A stretch of DNA of 64,000 bases from Paguma larvata (Eukaryota; Chordata; Mammalia; Carnivora; Viverridae). The DNA lies in NCBI GenBank assembly GCA_030068075.1, contig CM057827.1:73360500-73424499 (forward strand). Reading direction: 5' to 3'. Each line of letters begins with the position of its first letter. Position 1 is the stretch's first letter. This document shows positions 46,391 to 58,008 of the stretch, in pieces. Both the position numbers and the translations under genes were made by a program. The notes beneath the pieces were generated by a model, which saw nothing but the letters and a program-made list of their open reading frames with translations, was not told where the DNA came from and did not search any database.

Positions 46391-47800
46391 ATCTACCTTA
46401 CCCAACTAAAGTTTTCAGAGAATATTTCTAGGTGAGAGGTATAGACAAGTGTTTGTGGATTCATAGATGAACAATCAATTATAGGTTGATTTAGGGAAAC
46501 AGAAACAGTTCTTCTCTTGTTCATCACTATATGCCTGGTGCCTACTACAGTATCTGACATATAGTAGGTAAGCACATGAAGACATTGGATAAAAGTTAGA
46601 AATTTTAAGGAGTTATTACTTAAGATCTTTATTGCAAACATCAGTAAACTGTTCAAGCAATTCAGTCAGTATTAGAGCTTGATAGCTCTCCATTTTCCTA
46701 AGGATCCAACATCTCTAAGTGAATTGGAAATACACATGATAGTTTAGAGGGCATAGCCCACATCATAACATTTTCTAGTTATAACCTAGGAAAGTGAGCC
46801 ATTTTCCTTACTTGTTCTGGAAAATTCAGATATTGTGTTTCTATGTTCCTTAGATGAAGCACATATCAACTTTTAAATTATTCCCTCAGTGTTTTGATTC
46901 CTAACTGGCTGGCCCTGGCCGCCAGAGAATTGATTTTCTTAGTCAGAATCCATGATGCTAGTTATCTCACTGTTGCATCAGGGAAGGAACTGATATATAC
47001 CGAAGTATAGAAACAAAGCTTTCTGTTGTGGATGGGGGGAGAGGCACCTCTGCCCCCTCTATAGTCCTTGACTACACCAAGACTGTCACTAGCAACTGGT
47101 AGGTGGAATAATGGTGTTATAATTTTTATATAAACCCCTCTATTTTTGAAGCTATGAAGCTATGAAGGAATAACTATGTAAAATACTCAAAGAATAGTGG
47201 TAAGAAGCAGAAGCTTCTAGTGAGGAAAGGTGTTAGGGAAACATAGTGATCATATAAAGCTGGCCTTAACCATGGTGGACAAACTATTTCTTCTTTTGTT
47301 TCATGTCCATAGGTAAGGTATTTTTATACCCAACTCTAAACTGGACATTTAGAAGATGAATTGGTCATCTCATACTTGCAGGATAAGACATTCTTAAACA
47401 GTCTCAATCAGAGAAAGTTGTTCTGATTTATGGGTCTTCGGTGAGTGCCAAATCATTAAAATAACCTTCCAAAATTTTGAATCCTGTCACTCCTGAAACG
47501 GAGTCAGGAAAAACATCACTTATGATGGGTCTTCAAGATGATCTCTGTGACGATGGAGGAGATAGGGGCCGACATGTTTCATTTTGAAGGGACTGGAGTT
47601 GGCAGTCACAACTCTGGAAGTGAATACAGAAAAAAGCCCTTAAAAGCAGATTTTCATTTGAAATTAATATGGGTAGAATAGGTATCTTAAAAAGAGGATT
47701 CCAGGAAGCAAAATCAGGAATCATGAAGCAGAGTCAGAAAACACCAAATGGATTAATAAAATATTAGATTTAGAAGTATTTGACATTGTTTTCCTATAAA
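46391..47800. other. intergenic DNA with an L2-like piece
   Basis: At about 46505-46570, 'tgcctggtgcctactacagt' and 'catatagtaggtaagcacat' resemble an L2 3' end. Nothing else is recognised. Confidence 0.4.
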
Positions 47801-47825
47801 GTCATCGACTAGTTTATTCACTCAT

Positions 47826-47892
47826 AAATTCATTCATTCGTTCGTTCGTTCGTTCGTTCATTCATTCATTCATTCATTCATTTATTCAATAA
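47826..47892. repeat. (TTCG)n/(TTCA)n tetranucleotide repeat
   Basis: ATTC units, then five TTCG units at about 47838-47858, then TTCA units. The CpG-bearing units are unusual in AT-rich mammalian DNA, where CpG is normally lost. The array leads into an old interspersed repeat ('caataaacacatcttaatga'). Confidence 0.85.
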
Positions 47893-48484
47893 ACACATCT
47901 TAATGACTGTAGTGTGGCAGAAGCTATCTTAGGCAGTAGATAGATATATAAATGAGACATGCTTCATGTCCTCAAGGGACTCAGAGTTTCAGTTACATTT
48001 CGACCAAAATATAAAATGAAAAAACTACAGTGCGATGAGTAAAGATTTTTTTGAGATGTGAATAAAGTATTACTATGGGAATTCGAATTTCTCTGGTGTT
48101 TGTTAAAAATTATTCATACAGAATTTCAGGCATTTTGGAAAAAAGGCTTCTGAGACTATCCAGAGGACTTGATAATAGTGATTTATCAACAGTCAAATAG
48201 GATTATAGTCTGGAGAAAACAGGAGGAGATAGTAGTGTTTAGAAATCAGATGTTCTTGACTTCTCCTCCAAACTATTTCTCAAATTTAGTCTTTTGGATC
48301 CAAGGAGAATAGTTGGGGATAGAGTGGGGATAGAGAAGTACAAACAGACATTAAAGGGCAATATTTTGGAAATTATATATAAGAATAATAGTTTCTCTAT
48401 TGAACTTGATTCTTCGCTAAGGGAATATAAGCCTTATCATTATCATAATGACAATAATAATGGTAATTTAAGTATGAACTATAT
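47893..48484. other. intergenic DNA, old repeat trace
   Basis: The first 100 bases ('gcttcatgtcctcaagggac') look like a common old mammalian repeat whose family I cannot name. The remainder is unrecognised. Confidence 0.35.
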
Positions 48485-48670
48485 TTTTCTGAGGTATTTT
48501 TATGAGCTTTACATGTATTAGTTCATTAATCCCTACAATAAAAACTATGAAGTTGGTTCTGCTGCTCTCTCCATTGCACTTACATTAAGGAAGAGAAGTG
48601 AGTGAGTTGCTCAAGATCACATAGCTAGTAACTGGTCAGCTATGATTAGAACCAAGGCACTTACACTACA
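48485..48670 (+). repeat. MIR
   Basis: 'tttatgagctttacatgtat', 'gttgctcaagatcacatagc', then 'attagaaccaaggcacttac'. Confidence 0.75.
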
Positions 48671-49094
48671 TATCTGTTTTTTTTTAAGAGAAATGAACAA
48701 GCAGCAAATGATTCTCTCATATTGAAATAAGTCCTTCTCAGATCCTAATGCTTTCTTCTTGCCTAGTTTTTTGTGGGCAACAACGTATCTAGGAAATCTA
48801 GATAATTACTACATTTTGGCATTCTCTGCTGTTGGTTTATTTGTGAGACTCAGGATCCCTGGTTACCACATACAGGGGTATGAAATGTTTCTGTATACTA
48901 CCTCTTCCCCATCTTACATAATAAGATAGATAAGCTCGATGTCTTAGGAATAGTGTGAATGACTTTATTTCTTTTGTGTGTTGAGTATATCTACACTGGT
49001 GATTAAATCACTGTCCCTCCACATCGTCACTCACCTTGTTCTTAATTTTAATCTTCATAGAATCAGAGAATTATACAGCTGGGTTATTCATTAA

Positions 49095-49240
49095 AAATTC
49101 TCATTGAAATCCCTCATGTTGCAGGAAGAAAATGCTGTAGAGGGAAGTTGAATGACCTTCTTAAGGTCACACAGATTTTGGTGGCTGGATGTCATGGGAA
49201 TCCAAGTGTCTTAATTCTTGTTCAGAGCTCTTTATAGATG
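49095..49240 (+). repeat. MIR
   Basis: 'aatgaccttcttaaggtcac' followed by 'gggaatccaagtgtcttaat', a forward MIR. Confidence 0.65.
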
Positions 49241-50509
49241 GCTTTTAAATTGGAGTATGTGTCATATAAATACCCTAAACTTTTAAAAATTCAGTTCTTT
49301 ATAAATATTTTGGAGAAATTAAAGGAATATGTAATATATATGTCCATATGTGTATGTAACATATGAATCATAAGGACAAAAGATTTCAAATGATGACTTT
49401 GTTTTGGTGATTCCTTAGCCTACTATTCTAAAAATATATTTTTTTGAATGATTTGCTTTAACATGGATCTTACTGAGGTAGACAACTCCTTAAAATTAAA
49501 CTCCACATTTCTATTTTCTAAAAATCTAGTGCCTTCCTGCTGTGCTTGCCTGTAGCATTCCTTTCTCACTCGACCTTAGTCCCCATTTATCAGGGTAGCC
49601 TTTGCTCTGTCCCCTAGCTCAGTAAGACTAAAGCTTTCCTACATAGCCTTCACCATAGTCCCATGATCAGTGGGTTTGAAAGGCTGAAGGACTTTTCTTC
49701 TCTGGGGAAAAATTTTCAATAAATCATTACTCGAATCTACCTATGAACTTTTTAAATTTATTTTATAAAACTATTTTGCTTTTCATCTAAATGAATACTC
49801 ACTGGTAGCAATGTGACCCATAAAGATGGACTGTTTTCATCCTCAGAAGAAATGCAGGACTAAAAACCTCCTCTTTCTTTTACAGCTTTTGTCCACTTCA
49901 TAAATACAATATTTACTTTTCTTCCATTTTCGCAGTTTCTCAGTTTCAGCTTATGCCTTCTACCTGATGTTATTGAAGCAGAGACTAAAAGCAGTTCTTA
50001 CAGTTATGAGCTTTTGGTTTTCGGGAGTGGCTAGGATGAGTGACTTTTGCTCTGGGAGACATTGGCTTCTTCGTTCACATCTTCATCTAAGGAAAAAGAA
50101 TTGACAGTGGTCATAGATGATAGCTAATTTTTTAAAGATGCCTCTTGCATGAAGGTAACCTCATATCTCTTGAGTTGTTTAATCTTTTACTATTTCAGGA
50201 TCTATGTGATAGCCTCCCTATTTCCTCAAGATATCTATTGGCAAAATATCTGTTCTCCATGTGATTACTGAGAGCTTGGCTAGATACATGGATGCACACT
50301 GCATTGTTGGTAAGGAAGAAGTTCTGCATAGATTCTTAGTGTTCCCCAAAGCATTTGTTCCCTTGAGGAGAGTTCGCAGTTCATTCACCTGTAGGGAGAG
50401 CCTCTGTACTTCTAGGTATCTCCATAGTCATCCTCTAGATACTATATCCCTGCAGATTAAGCACAGAATGGGAATTCGCTAGATGTTGTTAAAAGAGGAG
50501 CAGGCTTTT
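49241..50509. other. intergenic DNA, no gene seen
   Basis: No recognised repeat or gene. The 73-codon frame at 50261-50482 has no family features. Confidence 0.4.
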
Positions 50510-51005
50510 TTAGAATCCACTTATAAGTGAGGTCATGCAGTATTTCTTTGTCTGGCTTATTTCACTTAGCTTAACATCCTCAGTGTTCATTCATATTGTT
50601 GTAAATGTTAGGATCTCTTTTTTTTTTTTGAAAGACAGAATTATATATATTATTATATCACAATTTCTTTAGCCATGTGAGAGTAGAATGGTTGTTACCA
50701 GAGACAAAGAGGTGAGGGGAAATAGAGAGATAGTGGTCAAAAACAAAGTTACAGTTATGTAGGATAAATGAATAAGTCTAGAGATCTCATGTACAGAATG
50801 ATGACTATCAATAATACTGTATCGAGTACTGAAAATTTGCTAAGAGAAGAATGTTCAGGTGTTCTTGTCACTGCAAAAAATGGTAACTGTATGAAGAGAT
50901 TATATTAATTAACTTGATGATAGTACTCATTTCTCTATGAATATGAATATCAGATTACCATGTTGTACATCCTAAATAGATACATTTTTTATATAAAAAT
51001 GTATC
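50510..51005. mobile_element. two LINE-1 pieces in opposite orientation
   Basis: 50510-50620 is LINE-1 3' UTR in reverse ('gaatccacttataagtgagg'). From about 50660 the sequence is an old LINE-1 3' end in forward orientation ('tagaatggttgttaccagag', 'gttgtacatcctaaatagat'), ending in an A/T-rich tail near 51005. They may be two insertions or one inverted insertion. Confidence 0.65.
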
Positions 51006-51544
51006 AATAACTTAGGAGGTATAGGTGTAGGCAGGATGAAGTAAAATCCACTTGACCAAGAAACACAGCTGCTCTAGGAGTGAGCAGTGGCTTGGAATAG
51101 CTATCTCCTAAATGGCAGCCTAGAAAGGAAACGTGCTCCCCCAGTCTCCATTCGTGGCTTAGCTCCCTCCAGAATTTCCACAGATATGATCCCTTGTTCC
51201 AGGATTTACTGGCATAACCCAAGCTTTTCTTAGAGTGTGGACAGAGCATTTCTAAGTATTTATGGCAGATTCACTCAAATTTTATTAAAATCCTGAATGT
51301 GCGGGATGAACCTCATTTTTGACACGGAAGATATAAAGATATATTTTTTTAATAGTTTGCCATTATGATGCTCATATTCCAACTGACTTTGGTAGTAGGA
51401 CAATGACAACATACAATTCAACCTTAAATCCTGCCAATTGCATCTTTTAAGTATTTTCTAAAGAAAACCCTTCATTTTTCTTAATAGCCATTGCTTTACT
51501 TGTAGTTTAAGCCACACCTAATCCTACTCAATTTATTTGCAAAG
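51006..51544. other. intergenic DNA, nothing recognised
   Basis: No gene or named repeat seen. Confidence 0.4.
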
Positions 51545-52095
51545 TGGCAGGGATGATATTTCTAAATCACAGATTTTGTTATGTTATTCTCTATATTTTA
51601 TTCTAAAATATATTGGAAGCTGTTAAAATATAGTTCTTTACAGACCACAATACTTGGTCTTTTGGCTATCTCTTTTCTATTTTTGTACTTCAGTAAATTG
51701 CAGATCTTCTATAGTTACTAGAAACTCTTCATATCACAGGGCCTTTGTATTTGTTCTTCCCTATTCCTAAAATGCTTTCCTCCTGATTTCAAAATTAGTA
51801 GTTCAAAGATGCTTTTCTAAAAAACCCATCACCATCACCACCATGTGCCGCTACCATTTATTCTCTATCATAATCTCCTTTTTACTTACTTTTTGTCTCT
51901 TATCAATAGTGGTAATTATTTGTTTTGATTATTTATAGTTCATTCATTTACCTACTGCTTGTTTACTAATTTGTTGTCTATTTTCTAAAATGGAAGTTCA
52001 GTGAGGCAGAAACCAAGTCTTCTTGTCCATTGTTGTATTCTTAGCAGTTAGTGCATAGCAGATATTCCATAAATAGTTGTTGAATAAACAAATGA
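51545..52095 (+). repeat. L2 LINE remnant
   Basis: 'cacagggcctttgtatttgt' and 'tccctattcctaaaatgctt', ending 'cataaatagttgttgaataa', is a fairly long stretch of L2 3' sequence. Confidence 0.7.
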
Positions 52096-53690
52096 GTAAT
52101 TTAGAGAAATGACACAGAGCTATATGTTTTGGGATAGAGCTTTCAATACCATGTATAAAGTTTTATGGAGACTATCAGGCACCCTCTCCAGGTAAAAATA
52201 TAGTAAAACCATTGCTTTCTGGATTCCTAGAAATATGTCAGTCTGGATATGCGTGCTTTTAAGAAAGTTGAGGATTGGATATTGGCAGCATTATCTTTCT
52301 TTTGATTACAAATTTTCCAAACTGAGTTTTAAATTTCACTATCTTATTACACATGATTAATTAACTCACTAAGGCCCACCTTGTGCTCTTCATGAGTGTG
52401 AGTATATTTGCCCTTTTGCTAAAAAGTTCCAGAATGCTGAGCTTTCTGAGAATTTTTGTTTTCTTTCTTTTGTGTCAGATTGTTGGAAAATACTGGTCTT
52501 TTCTTGATGTGTTTACTTGTAGTGAAGCATCCCTTCTTTATGAATGCTTTTATAACACACTAGATCTGAAAGTATGAAAACTATGCACAAATTGGGTAGC
52601 TTTCAAGGAAGAAACACTGTGTTACTTCAGTCAATAGTATACATAAGTTTCAGTGCCTGGATGCTGTTTCATCCATTTGGTTTTATAGAATCTTAACTTT
52701 GTTTTTCTATGCTTACCTTCTGAGGAGAGGCAATATTATAAAATGGCATATCAGTTGAACAGAAGCAACTCTTTGGTATTGGTTGTTGTCTATAAGAAAT
52801 ACTTACTTTGATGGACAGTGTTTATATTACTTAAAAGACTAAGCATATTTGGTAAAGTGAATGATTATCTTATTTTTATTTGATGGGTTTTATCTAATAG
52901 TAGCAGGTTCAAGACTAGGCCTTGAGCAAATTTTAGCAATAATCTTATTCCCACTGTCATCTTGAAAAGGCAGAATGGGTCAGCTTGGGTAGCAAGCAAG
53001 CCCATTTATTAGATCCCTATGTCTTCTTCCTACCTTCCTGGGGCAGTGTATAAAATGCATGGTCAGTGCAGTAATGAGATCTGATCACACACCGGAGAAT
53101 TATCATATATGGCCCTGCATTGTTGTGTATTATGCCTGATTACCTATTACCAAGGATTAAGCCGTATAGGCTTTGGTTAAGGAAGAAAAGTCCATTCACT
53201 ACACATGAAGCCCTGGGATCTTTCTAAAATATTAAAAATAAAATACTGCCAGAACAGTATACCTGATATTAGACAAGTAAGTTTCCAAGTTGGCCAGATT
53301 TTTCAACAACAAAAATAAATCTAGAAATAACAGCTGCTTTTCTTATTACCAGTCTACAGTTTGGCCTCTCTCATAAGTAGCGGCACATATTTCTTACTAA
53401 GGTAGGTGTATGGGGAAAGAATTAGTGCACTGCTGAGTTTAATAAAAAATAGAAATTAGTAACATTAATAGATTAGGATTTTGGTTTCTGATATGTGAAA
53501 TACTTCATATGGTTTTAGTGTTTCTAATTTTCAGGTCATCACTTATTTTTTCCCCTATCGTGGCTTATTGGACATCAAATGGGACAATCAAATGCATCTT
53601 AATGCAGTCTCTTAATGATAGAGGCCAATCTGATGATTTCAAAAGCAGTAAAATAAACCTAGTTAAATGCTATTTGGAGTAATTGTAATT
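52096..53690. other. 5' region of the OR4M1-like gene
   Basis: About 1.6 kb with no recognised repeat or gene. It should contain the promoter or intron of the OR4M1-like gene, but I see no diagnostic element. Confidence 0.35.
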
Positions 53691-53708
53691 TCTTTATTTT
53701 TTTTGTAG
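53691..53708 (+). promoter_or_regulatory. likely splice acceptor before OR4M1 start
   Basis: A T-rich tract ends 'ttttttttgtag' at 53708, 26 bases before the ATG at 53735. This suits an upstream noncoding exon, as in the two other OR4 genes here. Confidence 0.6.
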
Positions 53709-53734
53709 CCATATTATTTTTAAAAAGTGAAAAA

Positions 53735-54676
53735 ATGGAACCTGCAAATTACACCAGGGTGACAGAATTTGTTCTCACTGGCCTATCCCAGACTCGAGAG
53801 GTACAACTAGTCCTATTTGTTATATTTCTATCCTTCTATTTGTTCATTCTTCCAGGAAATATTCTTATTATTTGCACCATCAGGCTTGACCCTCATTTGA
53901 CCTCACCCATGTATTTCCTGTTGGCTAATCTGGCCTTCCTTGACATTTGGTACTCCTCCATCACAGCCCCTAAAATGCTTGTAGACTTCTTTGTGGAAAG
54001 GAAGAGAATTTCCTTTGGTGGGTGCATTGCACAGCTCTTTTTCTTGCACTTTGTTGGAGCCTCAGAGATGTTCCTGCTCACAGTAATGGCCTTTGACCGC
54101 TATGCTGCTATCTGCCGTCCTCTCCACTATGCTACTATCATGAATCGACGTCTCTGCAGTATCCTCGTGGCTCTCTCCTGGCTGGGGGGCTTTATTCATT
54201 CTATAATACAAGTGGCTCTCATTGTTCGACTTCCCTTCTGTGGGCCCAATGAGTTGGATAGTTACTTCTGTGACATCACGCAGGTTGTCCGGATTGCTTG
54301 TGCCAACACCTTCCCGGAGGAATTAGTGATGATTTTTAGCAGTGGTCTGATCTCTGTGGTATGTTTCATTGCTCTCCTCATGTCCTACGCCTTCCTCCTG
54401 GCCATGCTTAAGAAACATTCAGGCTCAGGTGAGAGTACCAGCCGGGCCATGTCCACCTGCTATTCCCACATCACCATTGTGGTGTTTATGTTTGGGCCAT
54501 CCATCTACATATATGCTCGGCCATTTGACTCTTTTTCCCTAGATAAAGTGGTGTCTGTATTCCATACTGTGATATTCCCTTTACTTAATCCAATTATCTA
54601 TACCTTGCGAAATAAGGAAGTAAAGACAGCCATGAGGAAGTTGGTCAACAGATATATTTTATGTAAAGAGAAGTGA
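53735..54676 (+). CDS. OR4M1: olfactory receptor OR4M1
   Basis: A 313-residue odorant GPCR. It has a sequon at Asn5-Tyr-Thr7 and '[10 protein letters not shown]' in TM1. '[20 protein letters not shown]' (55-74) leads into TM2, and Cys97 pairs with Cys179, with loop 2 cysteines at 169 and 189. TM3 ends '[15 protein letters not shown]' (118-132). TM6 begins '[14 protein letters not shown]' (237-250), and TM7 has '[13 protein letters not shown]' (281-293). The protein matches human OR4M1 almost residue for residue as I remember it, including '[11 protein letters not shown]' with one change and the 'ILC.EK' C-terminus, so I am confident of the orthologue. The ATG has A at -3 and G at +4, a good Kozak context. 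TM6 'CYSH' replaces the commoner 'CGSH', as in OR4M and OR4N relatives. There is no sign of decay. Confidence 0.95.
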   Translation: MEPANYTRVTEFVLTGLSQTREVQLVLFVIFLSFYLFILPGNILIICTIRLDPHLTSPMYFLLANLAFLDIWYSSITAPKMLVDFFVERKRISFGGCIAQLFFLHFVGASEMFLLTVMAFDRYAAICRPLHYATIMNRRLCSILVALSWLGGFIHSIIQVALIVRLPFCGPNELDSYFCDITQVVRIACANTFPEELVMIFSSGLISVVCFIALLMSYAFLLAMLKKHSGSGESTSRAMSTCYSHITIVVFMFGPSIYIYARPFDSFSLDKVVSVFHTVIFPLLNPIIYTLRNKEVKTAMRKLVNRYILCKEK

Positions 54677-55834
54677 AAGATAAGTGGCATATTCTATAAT
54701 TTTTCTGAAGGTCATTGTCCTAAAGTAGGAAGCATTTGCATTGGTAATAATACTGCTTTTCATCTGCATTCTTAAATTCCTACCAGATATCCCCCCTCTA
54801 TTCATTGAAATATAAAAATTAAGATGGAAATAAGTTTACTCTTGCCCTCCCTGAAACTTATGGCAGATCACTGTTAGAATTTAAGATATGATAATGGTCT
54901 GTTGAAACACATATTTTCACTAATTGTTTATTGAATGAGTATTCTGGAGAGGCTCTGGCTGTGAGGAGAATGTATGTTGAGAAATAATAAGATAAATAAG
55001 ACCTGGGAGACAGGCCCTCTGTGAATATGAAGAAGTAAGTGGCTAGCATATGAATGTGAGTAGCTTCAAGTGACCAAATTAAATATTGTTGCCGTGGTTC
55101 AGTCTTAGCCAGTAGGATGATGTTTGGTAACCCACCTTCCTGGTACTGGAAAAAATAGATTATTTTGTTCTTTATCTTTTCCTACTCCAAATTCATGATG
55201 GAAACTGAGGATTCATTTACATAAGCTGTTGTAACTCATATTTCAGGTGGCAGTCACTCAACAGTATTGGTGACAGAACTCAAGATTTTGTCACATCCTA
55301 CAAGCAAGTTTTATGAATTCATAGCAGAGTTTCATTACTATGTGCAACCATGAGATGCTATCTCTTTCCAGAGAAAGTCTCCAGCCAAGTAGTGCTATGT
55401 ATAGACAGTCTTTACCTACATCCTCTGGTGTGAAAGCAGAATTAAAAGTAAGGGATTCGAGGCTGACTGGAATTGACAGACATCTTGGTGTGATTTTTAA
55501 AAGACTATTATTTCCTTTGTCATTTTTGTGTGTTTTCTGTATTTGCTAATTCTGCTTCTCATGTTAAAATTAGTAGAGTGCTGCTTTTGTTAGCCCTATA
55601 ATTCAGAGTTCTTCCCATTAAACCATTTTTTTAGTACGTATGGAAGAGACCTAGATGTATTGGTTTTCATAATATTTTAGTGATATATTTATTAGAGATC
55701 AGTTTACTATTCCCTGACACTAAGAACTTGATTACTGACTGGTCTTCAGAATATGAAAGATAGAGTATAATATTTGAGTTCATATAAATTTACTTAAATT
55801 AACTTTCCAATTTCAAAACTAGGGTTCTATCCAT
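54677..55834. other. 3' flank of OR4M1, no gene seen
   Basis: AT-rich DNA with no recognised repeat. I could not pick a convincing poly(A) site for OR4M1. Confidence 0.4.
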
Positions 55835-55850
55835 AAAAGAGCATTTCATG

Positions 55851-56056
55851 GGGTGCCTGGTTGGCTCAGTTGATTAAGCCTGTGACTTTGGCTTATGTCG
55901 TGATCTCATGGTTCGTGAGTTCGAGCCCTGCATTGGACTCTGTGCTGACAGCTCAGAGCCAGGAGCCTGCTTTGGATTCTGTATCTCCCTGTCTTTCTAC
56001 CTCTTCTATGCTCATGCTCCATCTCTCTCTCTCTCAAAAATAAATAAACATTAAAA
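55851..56056 (+). mobile_element. felid CAN-SINE, plus orientation
   Basis: Forward SINE with 'gtgctgacagctcagagcca', CT-run and tail 'aaataaataaacatt'. The 16-base flanks aaaagagcatttcatg (55835-55850) and aaaagagcattttatg (56057-56072) differ at one base. Confidence 0.95.
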
Positions 56057-56072
56057 AAAAGAGCATTTTATG

Positions 56073-56691
56073 TGCTATGAGCCTTAGTCTTATATTGTCT
56101 TTGATAACAGTATATGACTAGCTTCAGGAATGAAAATATATAATGATTGATGAAAATGGTGAAAACCTCAGGTATACAGGATGGAATAATGGTGCTTAAA
56201 GTTTATTCTTTGCTGTCAAATTTTCTCTATTATGACCTTCTTTCATCTTCAAAACTACAGGGTCTTCTCTTCTTATACAGTCAAAACAGAAGATGTGTTC
56301 ACATCCTCCTTTGCACACAGTTTTCTTTAGAATATTACTACAATCTGAATCTTCCAGGTTCTTATCCAGTTGATTGTATTAGGGTCTTCTCTTCTAAGAA
56401 CCCAAATATACTGATTGAAATTATGATTCCTGAATTTTGGGTTGACTTATCATCACTTGGAAATGAATAAAATAGTACACGTCTCTAATATTTTACTACA
56501 GGGCATGAAGAAACCTTCGAACACAGAAAATATATATACATACACAATAAAAATAATTTATGTTTCTAGATTTTATGTTTCCTTATTGTTATTTCTCTAT
56601 ATCTGAATCAGCCAGAGTTATATTCATTTTGTCACTTATTCTTCATTTATCTAGGGTTAATGTTTTTGGGGAAAAGACTACTGATTCAATA
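56073..56691. other. intergenic DNA, no gene seen
   Basis: A 107-codon plus-strand frame at 56147-56470 shows no recognisable domain and has no context to support it. Confidence 0.4.
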
Positions 56692-58002
56692 TGTCAGGAG
56701 CCATCTTGGGCTTACAGGTTGAGACATCTCCCTGTGTGAAAAAGGCAGAAGTTGCAAGGCCTTCTGCCAGCCAGTTGGTACCCAATACTATCTCCTTCTA
56801 ATAATAAACTTTCAGGCCTGGATTTCTTGAACTGCTCTCATTGGCCTCAAGGGATGTAATGCTGTTTTGTTTTATGGCATTTGAAAAAAAGGAACCTGGA
56901 GTGCGATGCTTTGAAGGATAACATCTTACTGAGAGTAACCTGGTCAGAAGTATCCTCAAAGTTGCCTCTTGGGGATAGGTTACACAAATTGATCATTCAG
57001 AATAGCAGTTATGAGTTGGCTAAAAATTAGTGTTACTTATGTAGACGTTAGGCTCTATGACTGTTGAACCAAACCAGATTTCCCTGCAAGTATTGCATTA
57101 TAATAAACATCCCCTCAGCTCCACCATAAAACCCCAAGAACACATTGCTGTAAAGCTTCTCCCAGTATTTGCTCAATAGACTGAAAGGAGAGGTTGTAAA
57201 GAGACTTAGGACCTTCTCTGGAGGTTAGCTTGGCCCAAAAGATAAGAGCACTGTTTACACATAAGACACAAGCAGAAGCCAAACAAAAGTAGCTACACAT
57301 ACCTTCACTGATCAACAATAAATATTGAGCACCTTCCTGAGGTTTACATTCCATGAATCCTTTTGCAATTCCTATCCCCACGCTCCCTTATAATAAAAAG
57401 GCAATAACAAAATACTTTTACAGAAACTACCATTTATGCAAAGAATAGATAGACATGAACTCTTACGGTATAGGTATACTGACTCACAAAGGAAAAGAAT
57501 TTAGACAAGCATTAGAGATTATGTTTCTACCAAATGAGTTACACCTCCCCCATTATGGTAGAGATTATGGATAGAATGACTCCTAATCTATAGATGATTA
57601 ACATAGGTCTTAAGGCAACAATGTATGCACCCTCTGTTTACTGAGGGCTATGACAACAACCCTGCTCTCTTCTTAAACATCTTGTTATTTTCTCTGCTAT
57701 AAGTCTACCTAACCCTGTGTCAAAAACAGTGCTTGGAATGAAGTCACAAAAATGGTTGCTGCCTAAATTAAGATAAGATTGTCTTCTTCTAGGTCTGAGG
57801 GATTCACAAATATGCCAACCTAAGAAAAATTGTTAAAAATGCGTTGTCATTGATGTAATGTCACACACTGCCTTTAAGTAAGACACTGAGATCAGCAGAG
57901 CAGAGATGCCTGCCTGGTCCAGCAGCTCTCTTGAGTCATTCATCATGCCAACACCATTCATTCTCCGGGGACACCTGAGAGTGCCACGGTGGGCCCATGG
58001 CA
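56692..58002 (+). mobile_element. solo LTR of an endogenous retrovirus, copy 2
   Basis: It aligns along its length with the LTR at 19978-21282 in the same orientation. It starts TGTCAGGA and ends CCATGGCA, flanked by TCAATA at 56686-56691 and 58003-58008. The promoter-like TTTAAATAAAG of copy 1 is TTTAAGTAAG here, so the AATAAA is lost. The two copies differ by many substitutions and small indels. The different flanks show a separate insertion. The 6-base duplication supports a betaretrovirus-like (class II) origin. Confidence 0.8.
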
Positions 58003-58008
58003 TCAATA

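Noticed and set aside
56147..56470. 107-codon plus-strand frame as a novel gene
   Set aside because: No domain or homologue is recognised and there is no other coding evidence. Frames of this length arise by chance at this scale.
57115..57381. 88-codon minus-strand frame inside the second LTR, and the 65-codon frame at 20099-20296 in the first, as accessory viral genes
   Set aside because: They run against the LTR's orientation, do not correspond to each other in position, and show no recognisable domain. They look like chance.
19978..58002. The two LTRs as ends of a single provirus or arms of a segmental duplication
   Set aside because: They are 36 kb apart with OR genes between, and each has its own, different short flanking duplication with TG...CA ends. 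Flanking DNA outside the LTRs does not match between copies.
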